Shown: positions 27,600 to 37,150, counted from the stretch's first letter. The stretch is 64,000 nt of DNA from Aureimonas jatrophae (GCF_900104035.1 NZ_FNIT01000003.1:310001-374000); one strand, 5' to 3'. Notes: generated from the letters alone by a model not told the origin. A program made the numbers and translations.

Positions 27600-28243
27600 T
27601 GTTTACAGGTATCGTTTCGGACGTCGGCCGCATCGCCTCGGTCAGCCAGCTGCCTATGGGTCGACGCTTTCGCATCGAGACCCGTTATGATCCGAGCGAC
27701 ATACTCATTGGCGCATCCATCAGTTGCTCCGGCGTCTGCCTGACTGTGGTCGAACTCGCCGCGACGTCCGAGCCTCAGGCATGGTTCGACGTCGAGGCAT
27801 GGGAAGAGGCTTTGAGGTTGACCACGGCAGGAGTGTGGGAAACCGGGTCGCTCGTGAATCTGGAAAGGGCTCTGAAGGTCGGCGACGAACTCGGCGGCCA
27901 CCTTGTATCGGGCCATGTCGACGGACAAGCGACGATCGTCGCAAAGAAGGACGAAGGCGAAGCGATCCGCTTCACGCTTCGAGCACCACGCGAACTCGCA
28001 CGATACATCGCCCAGAAGGGATCGGTTTGCCTGGACGGCACGTCGTTGACGGTCAACGGCGTTGCCTCCGATCTGTTTGATGTCCTTCTGATCCGGCACT
28101 CGCTGCAGGTGACGATCTGGGGCGAAAAGCGCGAGGGCGATCGGGTCAACCTTGAGGTGGACCAGATTGCGCGGTATGCGGAGCGCCTGTTCAGCGTTGG
28201 GGCGGTTCGCCCAGATGAGCGTACCGGTTCCGGGCTAGAGTAG
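27599..28243 (+). CDS. ribE: Riboflavin synthase alpha chain
   Basis: Dismutates two molecules of 6,7-dimethyl-8-ribityllumazine into riboflavin and a pyrimidine product. The 214-residue product shows the duplicated lumazine-binding repeat: [12 protein letters not shown] with ASISCSGVCLTV in the first half, and HLVSGHVDGQATI with GSVCLDGTSLTVNGV in the second half. The start overlaps the ribD stop by one base. Also called ribC in some naming schemes. A 111-base gap separates it from ribH; no FMN riboswitch elements were recognised there. Confidence 0.96.
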   Translation: MFTGIVSDVGRIASVSQLPMGRRFRIETRYDPSDILIGASISCSGVCLTVVELAATSEPQAWFDVEAWEEALRLTTAGVWETGSLVNLERALKVGDELGGHLVSGHVDGQATIVAKKDEGEAIRFTLRAPRELARYIAQKGSVCLDGTSLTVNGVASDLFDVLLIRHSLQVTIWGEKREGDRVNLEVDQIARYAERLFSVGAVRPDERTGSGLE

Positions 28244-28354
28244 AGTTCGGCCGTGGTTCGCAACACGCCGTATCACATCGTCATCTGAGACCGCAGCGGC
28301 ATGCGGCACCCACCGGGTCGACGCCGCTTGGTCGCTCGAAGGATTCCTTCTCCC

Positions 28355-28801
28355 ATGTCCGCGCCCCATATCCTGATCATCGAGGCTCGATTCTACGATC
28401 ACATCGCGGACCACTTGCTGGATGGCGCGAAGGCGCACCTGGACGCGGCTGGAGCAACCTATGACGTCGTGACCGTTCCCGGCGCTTTGGAAGTGCCGGC
28501 TGCCATCACCTTCGCGCTGACGGGAGCGGACGCTGGTCGTCGTGACTATGACGGGTACGTTGCGCTTGGCTGCGTCATTCGCGGTGAGACCTATCATTTC
28601 GACATTGTCGCCAATGAATCGTGCCGCGCTCTCATGGACCTTTCGATCGATGAGGGACTGGCGATCGGGAATGGCATCTTGACCGTCGAGAACGAGGATC
28701 AGGCGCTTGAACGAGCTCAGGTCGATCGAAAGAACAAAGGTGGCGGTGCGGCCGAAACGACGCTCGCCATGATCGCCCTTCGCAGCCGATTGGGAGCCTG
28801 A
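28355..28801 (+). CDS. ribH: 6,7-dimethyl-8-ribityllumazine synthase
   Basis: Condenses the pyrimidine product of RibD/phosphatase with the four-carbon unit from RibB to form lumazine. The 148-residue product has the substrate loop [11 protein letters not shown], the catalytic [14 protein letters not shown] region, and [15 protein letters not shown] near the C-terminus. The ATG at 28355 follows AAGGATTCCTTCTCCC; an 18-codon in-frame extension upstream lacks family similarity. ribH precedes nusB by four bases, so the two share a transcript. Confidence 0.96.
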   Translation: MSAPHILIIEARFYDHIADHLLDGAKAHLDAAGATYDVVTVPGALEVPAAITFALTGADAGRRDYDGYVALGCVIRGETYHFDIVANESCRALMDLSIDEGLAIGNGILTVENEDQALERAQVDRKNKGGGAAETTLAMIALRSRLGA

Positions 28802-28805
28802 GGCC

Positions 28806-29306
28806 ATGAGCGACGGGACAGCTCGCACCGCCCGGCCTGCCAACAAGCGCGGCGCCGCTCGCCTTGCCGCCGTACAGGCGCTGTATCAGATGGATGTTGG
28901 TGGGACAGGCCTTCTCGAAACCGTCGCCGAGTACGAGGCCTTCCGCCTTGGCCAGGAAGTCGATGGATTGGTGTACCGCGAAGCGGATGCCGCTTGGTTT
29001 CGAGATATCGTCTCAGGCGTCGTTCGCGGGCAGACCTTCATCGATCCGATGATCCATTCGTCGCTTTCGGCGGATTGGCCGCTCTCGCGCCTCGATACGA
29101 CGCTGCGTGCGATTTTGCGTGCGGGAACCTACGAAGTGACGGGACGAAAGGATGTCCCCATCGCCGTGATCGTCAGCGAGTACGTCGACATCGCGAAAGC
29201 ATTCTATGGCGACGATGAGACGCGCCTCGTCAACGCTGTCCTGGATCGGGTGGCACGGCGTTCGCGCGGCGAGGGGCGGGGCCAGGACGTTCCTTCAAAC
29301 GCCTAA
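28806..29306 (+). CDS. nusB: Transcription antitermination factor NusB
   Basis: RNA-binding factor that with NusE (S10) recognises boxA and supports rRNA antitermination. The 166-residue protein is the usual alphaproteobacterial length and holds the NusB helical fold: [20 protein letters not shown] at the start and the C-terminal [38 protein letters not shown] region (in parts [11 protein letters not shown] and [15 protein letters not shown]), which is the RNA/S10-binding half. It ends the glyA-nrdR-rib operon; the ribH-nusB pairing is conserved widely. Confidence 0.96.
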   Translation: MSDGTARTARPANKRGAARLAAVQALYQMDVGGTGLLETVAEYEAFRLGQEVDGLVYREADAAWFRDIVSGVVRGQTFIDPMIHSSLSADWPLSRLDTTLRAILRAGTYEVTGRKDVPIAVIVSEYVDIAKAFYGDDETRLVNAVLDRVARRSRGEGRGQDVPSNA

Positions 29307-29317
29307 GAGGCGTGTTC

Positions 29318-29353
29318 GAACAGAAGGCGTCGCCGGTGCGGCGCCTTCCGTTC
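29318..29353 (+). terminator. Interrupted hairpin between convergent nusB and bamE
   Basis: The segment 29318-29353 can fold as GAAC-AAGG-CGCCG stem blocks with CGGCG-CCTT-GTTC and small internal loops, loop GTG. It lies 12 bases after nusB and 7 bases before the end of the convergent bamE gene, so it may end either transcript. No T-tract follows on the plus strand. Confidence 0.35.
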
Positions 29354-29359
29354 AAGCTA

Positions 29360-29860
29360 TCACCGGCCAGGAGAGACGCCACCTCCACCACGCGCGCCGC
29401 GGCTCACTGCATCAACGATGCTCTGCCCATCCGGTGCGGTCGCAGCGAGAATCGAGCCAAGGAAGCTTTGGTCACGCCCGCCGGTCGGTGTCGTGCGGGA
29501 AATGAAGTCGAAGACGCGACCGTTCTGCAGGCCGTAGTTCGCGATCCGCTCGACGGTATTGTTGGAGCCGAAGTAGACAGCCAAAACGCGTTGATCGACG
29601 AGACGGGGCTGCATGAAGGCGACCGGACGCACGCGCTTCTGCGAGATATAGTAGAAAACCTCGTTGCCGAACGTAGCCTTCGTGGACGGCGAACCGAGCG
29701 CCAAGAGAACCTGCTCCCGGCTCGAGCCAACCGGCACGAGCGACAGCGACTGCTCGTCGATAATGTACCCTTGATTGTAGACCTGAGCCGTCTGGCAACC
29801 GGACAGCACGACGAGCGCGCCGAGGCCGGCAGCGAGAGACAGATTGGATCGCAACTTCAT
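29360..29860 (-). CDS. bamE: Outer membrane protein assembly factor BamE
   Basis: Small lipoprotein of the BAM complex that inserts beta-barrel proteins into the outer membrane. The 166-residue precursor has a lipoprotein signal ending in the lipobox LSGC (Cys22). The SmpA/OmlA fold follows with VGSSREQVLLALGSPST and NEVFYYISQKRV, then VLAVYFGSNNTVERIANYGL. A glycine/arginine-rich tail (about 145-166) is extra. The ATG at 29860 is preferred to GTG two codons upstream. It is divergent from the cytochrome bc1 chaperone gene. Confidence 0.92.
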   Translation of the reverse strand: MKLRSNLSLAAGLGALVVLSGCQTAQVYNQGYIIDEQSLSLVPVGSSREQVLLALGSPSTKATFGNEVFYYISQKRVRPVAFMQPRLVDQRVLAVYFGSNNTVERIANYGLQNGRVFDFISRTTPTGGRDQSFLGSILAATAPDGQSIVDAVSRGARGGGGVSPGR

Positions 29861-30020
29861 GGACACGCGGCTTCATTCCCTTGGAACGAAGCGGGACATA
29901 AAGAACCGGGCCGGGTCTTCGCTTCCCGCAGGGTTGCGACTTGGTAAAGCAGTCGGCAAAACGTTGCAATCAGCCAGCGCACATGCGAACCCCACGCGGA
30001 AGTTGGGCACAGGAACAGAT

Positions 30021-30563
30021 ATGCTCGAGGCCTTTCGCAGGCGGCGGCGAAATCGTGAAGTCGTGGAACGGCTCTGGGACGACATCGTCCTCCGTGCGCG
30101 GCAGCCGGAGCGGTTCGAACAGGGCGGTCTGCCCGACACGGTTCTGGGGCGGTTTGAGTCACTCGGCTTGGAAACGTTCCTGTTTCTGCGACGCTGCTCC
30201 AACGATCCCCGCCTCACAGAGCTTTCACAGGATGTCGTCGACCGCTTCATGACGGATCTCGATCACTCGATGCGTGAGCTCGGGGTAGGCTACCTCGCGG
30301 TGCCCAAGCGGATGCGGAAGTTGGCGGGTCGCTTCTACGCCCGCGTTCAAGCGCTCGAGGCTCCTCTCGCCCTGCGAGATAGAAACGCGCTGGCTCATGC
30401 GCTTTGCGATACGGTTTTCCGCGACGCGGAAGGTGGCGATCCCAGCAAAGCGCCGCAATTGGCCGATCAGCTGGTAGCCGGATCGGACTGGTTCGACCGC
30501 CTTCCGGTCGACAGCATTCTTACAGGTCAAATTTCCCCATCAACCAAAGGTTTTGGTCGATGA
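30021..30563 (+). CDS. Ubiquinol-cytochrome c chaperone (CBP3-like)
   Basis: Assembly factor for the cytochrome bc1 complex, related to mitochondrial Cbp3. The 180-residue protein shows the CBP3 domain with FESLGLETFLFLRRC, DLDHSMRELGVGYLAVPKRMRKLAGRFYAR (in parts DLDHSMRELGVGYLAVPKRM and RKLAGRFYAR) and the C-terminal LADQLVAGSDWF. The ATG at 30021 follows AGGAACAGAT; longer in-frame starts upstream run back over the bamE start. It overlaps the following DUF177 gene by ATGA, and this pair plus plsX-fabH-ihfA is a conserved alphaproteobacterial block. Confidence 0.88.
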   Translation: MLEAFRRRRRNREVVERLWDDIVLRARQPERFEQGGLPDTVLGRFESLGLETFLFLRRCSNDPRLTELSQDVVDRFMTDLDHSMRELGVGYLAVPKRMRKLAGRFYARVQALEAPLALRDRNALAHALCDTVFRDAEGGDPSKAPQLADQLVAGSDWFDRLPVDSILTGQISPSTKGFGR

Positions 30564-31132
30564 CGACCTCTGCTCCCGCGGCCGATGTGATGCCGATCTC
30601 GTTCGACGTCAGCGTCACCAAGCTTCCACAAAATGGTATGCCGGTTCGCTTCGCTCCGGATGCAACCGAACGAGAGGCATTGGCTCGTTTCCTCGGCATT
30701 GTCGACGTGCCCAATCTGACTGCCGAACTCGTCGTGAAGAAGTGGAAGCGTGATGGCGTCGAGGTGACCGGCCATCTTCGTGGTCGTATCGTCCAAGAAA
30801 GTGTGGTGACGCTCGAACCGGTCGAGCAAGACATCGACGAGGCCGTCGACGCCATCTTCGTACCGGAGGGTTCAAAGCTGGCGCGAATCTCTCCCACGAG
30901 CGACGGTGAACTGCATCTCGATCCCAACGGTGACGACATACCGGAGACGTTTCGCGGTGACCGCATCGACCTCGGCGCCTATCTCTGCGAGGCTGTCGCC
31001 TTGGCGCTAGAACCGTATCCGCGCGAAAGCGACGCAGCCTTCGAGGAATACGATACGGATCCAAACCCCGAAGACGGTAAGGTGTCGCCCTTCGCTGCTC
31101 TCGCAAAACTCAAGGGAGCGTCCTCGTCATAG
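30560..31132 (+). CDS. DUF177 (YceD-like) protein
   Basis: A 190-residue soluble protein of the YceD/DUF177 family, related to large-subunit (23S rRNA) accumulation protein YceD and often placed near rpmF or plsX. The visible signature is the central VTGHLRGRIVQESVVTLEPVEQ, where relatives carry a cysteine pair that is absent here (V-V-T-L in its place), and the C-terminal RGDRIDLGAYLCEAVALALEPYPR. The start overlaps the previous gene by ATGA. rpmF, which follows YceD in many bacteria, is not present between it and plsX. Confidence 0.85.
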   Translation: MTTSAPAADVMPISFDVSVTKLPQNGMPVRFAPDATEREALARFLGIVDVPNLTAELVVKKWKRDGVEVTGHLRGRIVQESVVTLEPVEQDIDEAVDAIFVPEGSKLARISPTSDGELHLDPNGDDIPETFRGDRIDLGAYLCEAVALALEPYPRESDAAFEEYDTDPNPEDGKVSPFAALAKLKGASSS

Positions 31133-31195
31133 CGAGGTTCACGATCCTATCTGACGACCAGCACCTCGTCCTTCCCGTATGAAAGTGAGCATGTC

Positions 31196-32281
31196 TTGGA
31201 CTCGAAGACAGCGATCAGAATAGCCCTCGACGTGATGGGGGGCGATCATGGCCCCGACGTCATTCTCGCAGGCGCCGACATCGCCCTTGAGCGCCATCCC
31301 GACATACAGTTCTCGCTCTTCGGCCGCGAAGCGGATGTTCGCCCCATACTGGAGCGCTTTCCACGTGTCGCGGAGCGCTCGACCTTCCGTCACTGCGATG
31401 TCGCGATCCGGATGGACGACAAGCCGTCGCAAGCTTTGCGCCAAGGTCGCAACAAGTCTTCGATGTGGCTGGCTATTGAAGCGGTGAAGACCGGCGAAGC
31501 CCAAGTTGCGGTTTCGGCGGGAAATACCGGTGCGCTGATGGCGATGGCGAAGTTCTGCCTGAGGACGATGGCCAATATCGAGCGCCCGGCTATCGCTGCG
31601 ATATGGCCGACGATCCGAGGTGAGAGCATCGTCCTCGACGTCGGTGCAACGATCGGAGCCGACGCACAACAGCTCCTCGATCTGTCCGTCATGGGCGCTG
31701 CCATGGCGCGCGCCCTCTTCCACATCGAACGTCCAACTGTTGGTCTACTGAATATCGGCGTCGAGGAAATCAAAGGGCAGGACGAGATTCGCGAAGCTGG
31801 CCGCCTCCTCAAGGAGGGCGAGATCCCAAATCTCGACTACCGAGGATTCGTGGAAGGTACAGACCTCGGCAAGGGAACCGTCGACGTCGTTGTGACCGAA
31901 GGGTTCACCGGAAACATCGCTTTGAAGACGGCAGAGGGAACCGCACGACAGATCGCATCCTACCTCCGAGCGGCGATGACACGGACCTGGCTCGCGCGTC
32001 TGGGTTACATCCTTGCGAAGAGCGCTTTCGACAGGCTTCGCGACAAGATGGATCCGCGGAAAGTGAATGGTGGCGTGTTTCTTGGCCTCAATGGTGTCGT
32101 GATCAAAAGTCACGGAAGTTCCGATGCAGAAGGGACCGCCGCTGCAATCGACGTTGCCTACGCAATGGCGGCCAATGGACTGCTAACGAAGATCGAGACC
32201 GATCTGAGCGAAGTCTACGCGCGAATGGCGGTCTCGTCCGCGAATGTGCCCCCCCAGGCGCAAGATGAGGCCGTGTCGTGA
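31196..32281 (+). CDS. plsX: Phosphate acyltransferase PlsX
   Basis: Converts acyl-ACP to acyl-phosphate, the substrate that PlsY uses to acylate glycerol-3-phosphate in phospholipid synthesis; peripheral membrane enzyme. The 361-residue product starts with [22 protein letters not shown], the canonical PlsX N-terminus, and contains [19 protein letters not shown] and [15 protein letters not shown]. The start codon is TTG at 31196; no ATG lies in frame before the conserved region, and a GTG inside DVMGGD would remove it. It overlaps the fabH start by GTGA, so the two are coupled. Confidence 0.93.
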   Translation: MDSKTAIRIALDVMGGDHGPDVILAGADIALERHPDIQFSLFGREADVRPILERFPRVAERSTFRHCDVAIRMDDKPSQALRQGRNKSSMWLAIEAVKTGEAQVAVSAGNTGALMAMAKFCLRTMANIERPAIAAIWPTIRGESIVLDVGATIGADAQQLLDLSVMGAAMARALFHIERPTVGLLNIGVEEIKGQDEIREAGRLLKEGEIPNLDYRGFVEGTDLGKGTVDVVVTEGFTGNIALKTAEGTARQIASYLRAAMTRTWLARLGYILAKSAFDRLRDKMDPRKVNGGVFLGLNGVVIKSHGSSDAEGTAAAIDVAYAMAANGLLTKIETDLSEVYARMAVSSANVPPQAQDEAVS

Positions 32282-33255
32282 CCGGAAATCTGCGCTCGGT
32301 CGTTCGGGGGACCGGATCCTGCCTACCGGAGCAGGTGCTGACAAATCTGGATCTCGAAAGCCGCGTCGAGACATCCGACGAATGGATCCAGCAGCGAACC
32401 GGCATTCGCCAGCGGCACATCGCCGGAGAAGGCGAGACGACCGTCACATTGGGCGTGATGGCGGCCCGCAACGCACTCACGCAAGCCGGTCTGACGCCAG
32501 ATGACATCGACCTGATCATCGTTGCGACTGCGACGCCCGACAAAACCTTCCCGGCATCTGCCGTTCATATCCAGCAACGCCTGGGCATCACCCGCGGCTT
32601 CGCATTCGACATGCAGGCGGTCTGCAGCGGTTTCGTCTACGCGTTGACGACCGCCGACCTCTACCTACGCTCCGGAATGGCTCGTCGCGCCCTCGTCATC
32701 GGTGCTGAAACCTTTAGCCGTCTCGTCGACTGGTCGGATCGGACAACGTGCGTTCTCTTCGGTGACGGGGCTGGCGCGCTGGTGTTGGAGGCGCAGTCCG
32801 ACGGGGACGCGACGGGTAGGGGCGTGCTCGTGTCGAAATTGCGCTCGGACGGCGTTCACAGCGAGAAGCTCTACGTCGACGGCGGCCCGTCATCGACAGG
32901 GACGGTCGGTCACTTGAGGATGGAAGGTCGCGAGGTTTTCAAGCATGCGGTGGGTATGATCACGGACGTGGTCTATGACTCGCTGGACGCCCTGTCTCTG
33001 ACGTCAAACGACATCGACTGGTTCGTCCCCCATCAAGCGAATCGCCGCATCATCGATGCGTCAGCGAAGAAGCTTGGTATCGAGCCAGAGAAAGTCGTTA
33101 TCACCGTCGATCGGCATGGCAATACCTCGGCCGCATCCATCCCCCTGGCCTTGGACTTTGCCGTCCGGGACGGGCGCATCAAGGCCGGCGACCTCGTTCT
33201 GCTGGAGGCGATGGGTGGCGGCTTCACGTGGGGTGCCGTCATCGTGCGTTGGTAA
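32278..33255 (+). CDS. fabH: Beta-ketoacyl-ACP synthase III
   Basis: Initiates fatty-acid synthesis by condensing acetyl-CoA with malonyl-ACP. The 325-residue thiolase-fold enzyme has the complete triad: Cys116 ([11 protein letters not shown]), His252 ([12 protein letters not shown]) and Asn282 ([12 protein letters not shown]). The GTG start overlaps the plsX stop (GTGA). Placement in plsX-fabH-ihfA matches many alphaproteobacteria and links lipid synthesis genes to the nucleoid protein that follows. Confidence 0.97.
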   Translation: MTGNLRSVVRGTGSCLPEQVLTNLDLESRVETSDEWIQQRTGIRQRHIAGEGETTVTLGVMAARNALTQAGLTPDDIDLIIVATATPDKTFPASAVHIQQRLGITRGFAFDMQAVCSGFVYALTTADLYLRSGMARRALVIGAETFSRLVDWSDRTTCVLFGDGAGALVLEAQSDGDATGRGVLVSKLRSDGVHSEKLYVDGGPSSTGTVGHLRMEGREVFKHAVGMITDVVYDSLDALSLTSNDIDWFVPHQANRRIIDASAKKLGIEPEKVVITVDRHGNTSAASIPLALDFAVRDGRIKAGDLVLLEAMGGGFTWGAVIVRW

Positions 33256-33350
33256 GGCGCGCGGTTGATCTGACAGACCTTTTCGGTATTTTCAGCGAAC
33301 CGTTCGCGTCGGCCGAGCGGATGGCACCCAAGTGGCAGCAGGGGAATCAC

Positions 33351-33695
33351 ATGGGAGACAGAACGGTGACGCGGGCCGATCTGGCCGAGGCGGTGTTCCG
33401 CAAGATCGGCCTCTCGCGGACCGAGTCGGCGGAACTGGTGGAATCGATCCTTGAAGAGATCTGCATGACGATCGCCCGCGGTGAGGCCGTGAAGATTTCG
33501 TCCTTCGGCTCCTTCCTGGTGCGTGAAAAGAATGAGCGTGTCGGGCGCAACCCTAAAACAGGCGAGGAGGTACCGATCTCGCCGCGACGTGTGACGGTGT
33601 TCAAGCCGTCCAACGTCATGAAGGATCGGATCCTCGCCGCTCACGGCATCCTGCCCGGACGCGAGGATGTTACGGCGCTCAAGGCCGCGGAATAA
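33351..33695 (+). CDS. ihfA: Integration host factor alpha subunit
   Basis: DNA-bending nucleoid protein that works as a heterodimer with IhfB. The 114-residue product contains the DNABII core: [24 protein letters not shown], the [17 protein letters not shown] turn, the beta-arm [25 protein letters not shown], and the KDRI end. It carries a 15-residue C-terminal extension (about 100-114, [16 protein letters not shown]). The ATG at 33351 follows GGGGAATC; the in-frame start at 33318 gives an unsupported extension. merR follows after three bases. Confidence 0.94.
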   Translation: MGDRTVTRADLAEAVFRKIGLSRTESAELVESILEEICMTIARGEAVKISSFGSFLVREKNERVGRNPKTGEEVPISPRRVTVFKPSNVMKDRILAAHGILPGREDVTALKAAE

Positions 33696-33698
33696 GAC

Positions 33699-34229
33699 AT
33701 GGCAACGGAGAAGGCGGCGGACGCTTTTCGGACGATTAGCGAGGTCGCAGAAGAACTCGACCTGCCGCAGCATGTCTTGCGTTTTTGGGAGACCAGATTC
33801 CCCCAGATCAAACCGATGAAACGCGGCGGGGGACGACGCTACTATCGGCCGGATGACGTCGAGCTTCTGCGCGGAGTTCGTTACCTCCTCTACGTTCGCG
33901 GCTTCACGATCCGCGGCGTTCAGCGCATCCTAAAAGAAAGCGGCAACAAGGCCGTGATGGCGATCGGCGGCGGCGACCTGCGGAGCCTCGATACACTCGC
34001 AGTCAGCCAAGCTGTGATGAGTTCAAATGGAACGCCTCAGGTCGACGCTGACCATGGGGTAGATGGCACTGGCGCCACCTCCCGTGCCGGGTTGTCGAAC
34101 CTGTTGAGGCGCGAGAGGGGTGAGTTCGGTCGTCCCGGTTCGAACATGGATTCCGGTGACGCCGCGAGCCTCAACAGCGTCATTCTCGAGCTGCTTGAAT
34201 TGAAGCGGCTTCTCGATCAGGTCCGGTAA
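33699..34229 (+). CDS. MerR-family transcriptional regulator
   Basis: A 176-residue regulator with the MerR winged helix at about residues 10-80: [27 protein letters not shown] and [36 protein letters not shown] (in parts [17 protein letters not shown] and [17 protein letters not shown]). After this comes an unstructured G/S/T/D-rich region and a short C-terminal helix [13 protein letters not shown] that may be a dimer coil. No metal-binding cysteines are present, so it is not a metal sensor of the MerR type. The ihfA-merR pair is conserved; the target genes are unknown. Confidence 0.88.
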   Translation: MATEKAADAFRTISEVAEELDLPQHVLRFWETRFPQIKPMKRGGGRRYYRPDDVELLRGVRYLLYVRGFTIRGVQRILKESGNKAVMAIGGGDLRSLDTLAVSQAVMSSNGTPQVDADHGVDGTGATSRAGLSNLLRRERGEFGRPGSNMDSGDAASLNSVILELLELKRLLDQVR

Positions 34230-34308
34230 ACGGCGAACGCACGAGCGAAAGTCGAGTGGCCCAGCTCGATGCTATGGGTGCAAGCTGCGATGCGAGACCT
34301 TGTCGTAT

Positions 34309-34385
34309 TGGTCGGAGCGAGAGGATTCGAACCTCCGACCCCCTGAACCCCATTCAGGTGCGCTACCAGGCTGCGCTACGCTCCG
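34309..34385 (-). tRNA. tRNA-Pro (anticodon GGG)
   Basis: A 77-base cloverleaf on the reverse strand beginning CGGAGCGTAGCGCAGCCTGG. The anticodon stem CCTGA/TCAGG encloses the loop ATGGGGT with anticodon GGG; the T-arm is GGAGGTTCGAATCCTC and the 3' CCA is encoded. It reads CCC and CCU proline codons. Confidence 0.97.
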
Positions 34386-34527
34386 ATGCGTTCCCCTTTA
34401 GAAGAGTCGGTAGCGAAGCGCAAGTCATGGGTCGCCTCGTTAGGCGACATGGCAGCACGGAAGGGTACACACGGGACGGCAAACGAGTTACGAGCGATGT
34501 CGTTTTCGGATATCCAAGGGTACCAGC

Positions 34528-34872
34528 ATGAGCATTCAACGCCTCGAGGCCGGCCGTCGCATGAGCGGCGCCGTGGTGCATGGCGACACCGTCTATTTGT
34601 CGGGTCAGGTAGGCAACGCGGGGGACGACGTCACGCAGCAGACCGTAACGGTGCTGGAGCGTGTCGATGCCCTTCTTGCCGCTGCCGGAACGGACAAGTC
34701 CAAGCTTCTGCAGGCGACCATCTGGCTTGCGGACATGAACGACTTTGGCGCGATGAATGCCGTGTGGGATGCGTGGGTCGATCCGGCGAATACGCCGGCT
34801 CGCGCAACGGGGGAATCGAAGCTCGCGGCTCCGGATTATCTTGTGGAGATCATCGTCGTCGCGGCACGCTAG
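34528..34872 (+). CDS. RidA-family protein (enamine/imine deaminase-like)
   Basis: A 114-residue member of the YjgF/YER057c/UK114 family. Typical members (RidA) hydrolyse reactive enamines and imines formed by PLP enzymes such as threonine dehydratase. The sequence shows VYLSGQVGNAGDDVTQQTVTVLERVDALLAAAG and the C-terminal ARATGESKLAAPDYLVEIIVVAA. The catalytic arginine of true RidA (in an NRP/IPS context near residue 105) is not in the standard form; the corresponding RATGESKLA stretch has an Arg before the hydrophobic turn. So this may be one of the Rid subfamilies (Rid4-7) without deaminase activity. It stands alone between tRNA-Pro and the EPS genes. Confidence 0.8.
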   Translation: MSIQRLEAGRRMSGAVVHGDTVYLSGQVGNAGDDVTQQTVTVLERVDALLAAAGTDKSKLLQATIWLADMNDFGAMNAVWDAWVDPANTPARATGESKLAAPDYLVEIIVVAAR

Positions 34873-34920
34873 GCGCTCGCAACATCGGCTTGCCTGCGTC
34901 ACCGTGGGCAAGCTTTCGGA

Positions 34921-36447
34921 TCAGTAGGCACCTTGGGGACGAACAAGGCTGATCGGGGTGACGGCCAGAATGTAGACGTCGAGCAGAAGCGACCAGTTCT
35001 CGATGTAGTACAAGTCGTGCTCGAAGCGCCTCTGCAGCTTTTCCCCCCGATCGATCTCGCCGCGCCATCCTTTCACCTGCGCCCAGCCGGTGACCCCTGG
35101 CTTGACCTTGTGACGCCCGAGATAGCCGTCCACGATTTCCAAGAACGTTTCGTTCTCGCTGGAAACGGCGTGGACTGCATGCGGACGAGGTCCGACCAAC
35201 GATAGCTCGCCCGTCAGCACGTTGAAGAGCTGCGGCAACTCGTCGATCGAGCTGCGGCGTATGAAACGACCGACACGTGTCACGCGCGGATCATTGCGGG
35301 TCACGAGTTTCTTAGCGGTCGGATCCGCCATGTCATGACGCAACGACCGAAACTTCCAGACGTTGATGGTTTCGTTATTGAAACCATGCCGCTTCTGGCG
35401 AAAGAACACTGGACCGGGCGTGTCGAGTTTGATCGCGATAGCCGTGCCGACGAGGATGGGCGACAAGACGACAAGGGCGACGGACCCTACAACCACGTCG
35501 AAGAGGCGCTTCACGATCGCGTCCCAGTCCGTCATCGGACGGTCGACGACATCCAGCATCTCGACGCCGCCAACCCGGGAGCGCCGCGCACGGAAATTCA
35601 TCGTGGCGGACGATGCGGCCAGCCGTATGTCGATGGGAAGGATCCACAGCGTCTTCAAGATCGACAGGATTCGGCGCTCTGCTTTCAGCGGTAGCGTCAC
35701 GACCAACATATCAATCTTGGCGAGTTGCACGAACTCGGCCAACTCTCCGATACTACCGAGTTTCGGGTAACCGGCGACGATCGGTGGCGAGCGTCGATCG
35801 TCACGGTCATCGAAGATACCGCAGATACGGATGTCGCTGTCGGGCTCCCGCTCCAACTGACGAATGAACGTCTCGGCTGCTCCGCCGCCGCCAACCAAAA
35901 CCACACGGCGTTCGATGACTCCGTTTCGAGTCCATCGGCGGATGGATGCGCCAACGAGCGCCCGGAAGGGAAGCGCTGTTGAAAGAGCGAGGGGAAGGTA
36001 GGACGCCACCCAGAACCATGGATCTACAAACCCGAGTACGCTCCACACCAACGCCAGCAAGCAGGTCGAGAGAACGATCGCTGTGCCGATCCGGCCGAGC
36101 TGCTGCCACCTCGAGCGAAGCTTCGGCGGATCGTAGGAATGGAGAATGTCGGCTACTGCAACCGTCAGGAATGCTAATGCCGCCAGCCCTAACACAAGGC
36201 TGACTGGGGTTCTGGGAAGTCCAGTCCAGGCAATGGCGAACCCACCGATGAGCAGGAATTGAACGAACTCTGCGCCGCGATACAAACCGCCCACAAGGCG
36301 TGACGACAGGATCGGTTTGCCGAACTGTCGCAAGGCACGGCGAGCTGATGGGCTCAGACTTGTCGGGTTTTGGACGCGGATTTCGGCTTGGAACGTCCGG
36401 ATCGTCTCGCGATCAAATATCCGCACGTCAGCAGGATCAACCGTCAC
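34921..36447 (-). CDS. Exopolysaccharide polyprenyl glycosylphosphotransferase
   Basis: Transfers a sugar-1-phosphate (often glucose) to undecaprenyl phosphate, the first step of exopolysaccharide assembly. The 508-residue protein has four N-terminal helices (about 40-165), a soluble middle Rossmann-like domain with LVGGGGAAETFIRQLE (about 180-300), and a C-terminal bacterial sugar transferase domain (about 310-508) containing FFRQKRHGFNNETINVWKFRS (split: FFRQKRHG and FRS), GRFIRRSSIDELPQLFNVL, and VKPGVTGWAQVKG. The start is GTG. The GumD/WbaP-like three-part architecture fits an undecaprenyl-phosphate glucose phosphotransferase. The OPX lipoprotein gene lies 139 bases upstream on the same strand. 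Confidence 0.92.
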   Translation of the reverse strand: MTVDPADVRIFDRETIRTFQAEIRVQNPTSLSPSARRALRQFGKPILSSRLVGGLYRGAEFVQFLLIGGFAIAWTGLPRTPVSLVLGLAALAFLTVAVADILHSYDPPKLRSRWQQLGRIGTAIVLSTCLLALVWSVLGFVDPWFWVASYLPLALSTALPFRALVGASIRRWTRNGVIERRVVLVGGGGAAETFIRQLEREPDSDIRICGIFDDRDDRRSPPIVAGYPKLGSIGELAEFVQLAKIDMLVVTLPLKAERRILSILKTLWILPIDIRLAASSATMNFRARRSRVGGVEMLDVVDRPMTDWDAIVKRLFDVVVGSVALVVLSPILVGTAIAIKLDTPGPVFFRQKRHGFNNETINVWKFRSLRHDMADPTAKKLVTRNDPRVTRVGRFIRRSSIDELPQLFNVLTGELSLVGPRPHAVHAVSSENETFLEIVDGYLGRHKVKPGVTGWAQVKGWRGEIDRGEKLQRRFEHDLYYIENWSLLLDVYILAVTPISLVRPQGAY

Positions 36448-36586
36448 GTTACCATTCCCGACGCCAGGAGCTTCAAGACAGATCAGGCCATGGAAGACCG
36501 ATCTTCGTGAGCCGGGATGGTACGGACGAAGGGCTAAATCTTCCTCACGACGTCAGCCGTCATTTGAAGGAATGCCCATGATGGCG

Positions 36587-37150
36587 TCAAAACAGGCGTT
36601 CCCGGACGGTCACGGTATCGCCCGGAAGCACCGGATCGGAAACTAGAACCCGACCCGTCACGACCTGTCCGTTGACCTGGCGCGTGATGTCGACGGTGCG
36701 GTGATCGGCTCGCGGCGAGAAGCCGCCGGCTATGGCGACGGCATTCTGCGCCGTCATACCTGGCACGTAGGAGTATTGTCCGCCTGTCGTTACCTCACCC
36801 ATAACGAAGAACGGGCGGTACTGGTCGACCTGCACGGAGACGTCAGGATTGCGCAGAAAGCCGTTGGCAAGCGCTGTCGTGATCGCATTCTGCACGTCAC
36901 TTGTCGTGCGACCCCGTGCAGCGACCGATCCGACTAGCGGCAACGCAAGGTAACCCGCCTTATCGACAGCATAGGTATTCGTGAGGCTTTCTTGCTCGAA
37001 GACCGTCACCCGGACTCGATCTCCAGCGTCAAGGCGATATGGCTGATTGAGAACGGCATGGAAGGCAGGAGAGGGTGGTTTGGCCGTCGTGCAACCGCCA
37101 AGGATTAGCGCCAGAAGCCCGATCGCCAACGCATATCCCGACCGGACCAT
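36587..37150 (-). CDS. Polysaccharide export (Wza/OPX-like) lipoprotein
   Basis: A 187-residue periplasmic/outer-membrane polysaccharide export protein, shorter than E. coli Wza (379). It has a lipoprotein signal ending in LILGGC (Cys20 of the 187-residue product), a Poly_export domain (YRLDAGDRVRVTVFEQESLTNTYAVDKAGYLALPLVG, in short YRLDAGDRVRVTVFEQ), and a SLBB-like fold at about residues 110-180 with FFVMGEVTTGGQYSYVPG. The ATG at 37150 follows GGAGATAGAA; a 127-residue upstream extension has no signal peptide. Lacking the C-terminal amphipathic helix of Wza, it needs another outer-membrane partner or works with a short OPX. Confidence 0.88.
   Translation of the reverse strand: MVRSGYALAIGLLALILGGCTTAKPPSPAFHAVLNQPYRLDAGDRVRVTVFEQESLTNTYAVDKAGYLALPLVGSVAARGRTTSDVQNAITTALANGFLRNPDVSVQVDQYRPFFVMGEVTTGGQYSYVPGMTAQNAVAIAGGFSPRADHRTVDITRQVNGQVVTGRVLVSDPVLPGDTVTVRERLF

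Noticed and set aside
28244-28354. FMN riboswitch before ribH
   Set aside because: The 111-base gap is short and shows none of the conserved RFN element segments.
34256-34531. Forward ORF containing [16 protein letters not shown]
   Set aside because: It is the reverse complement of tRNA-Pro translated; a recurrent false protein in databases.
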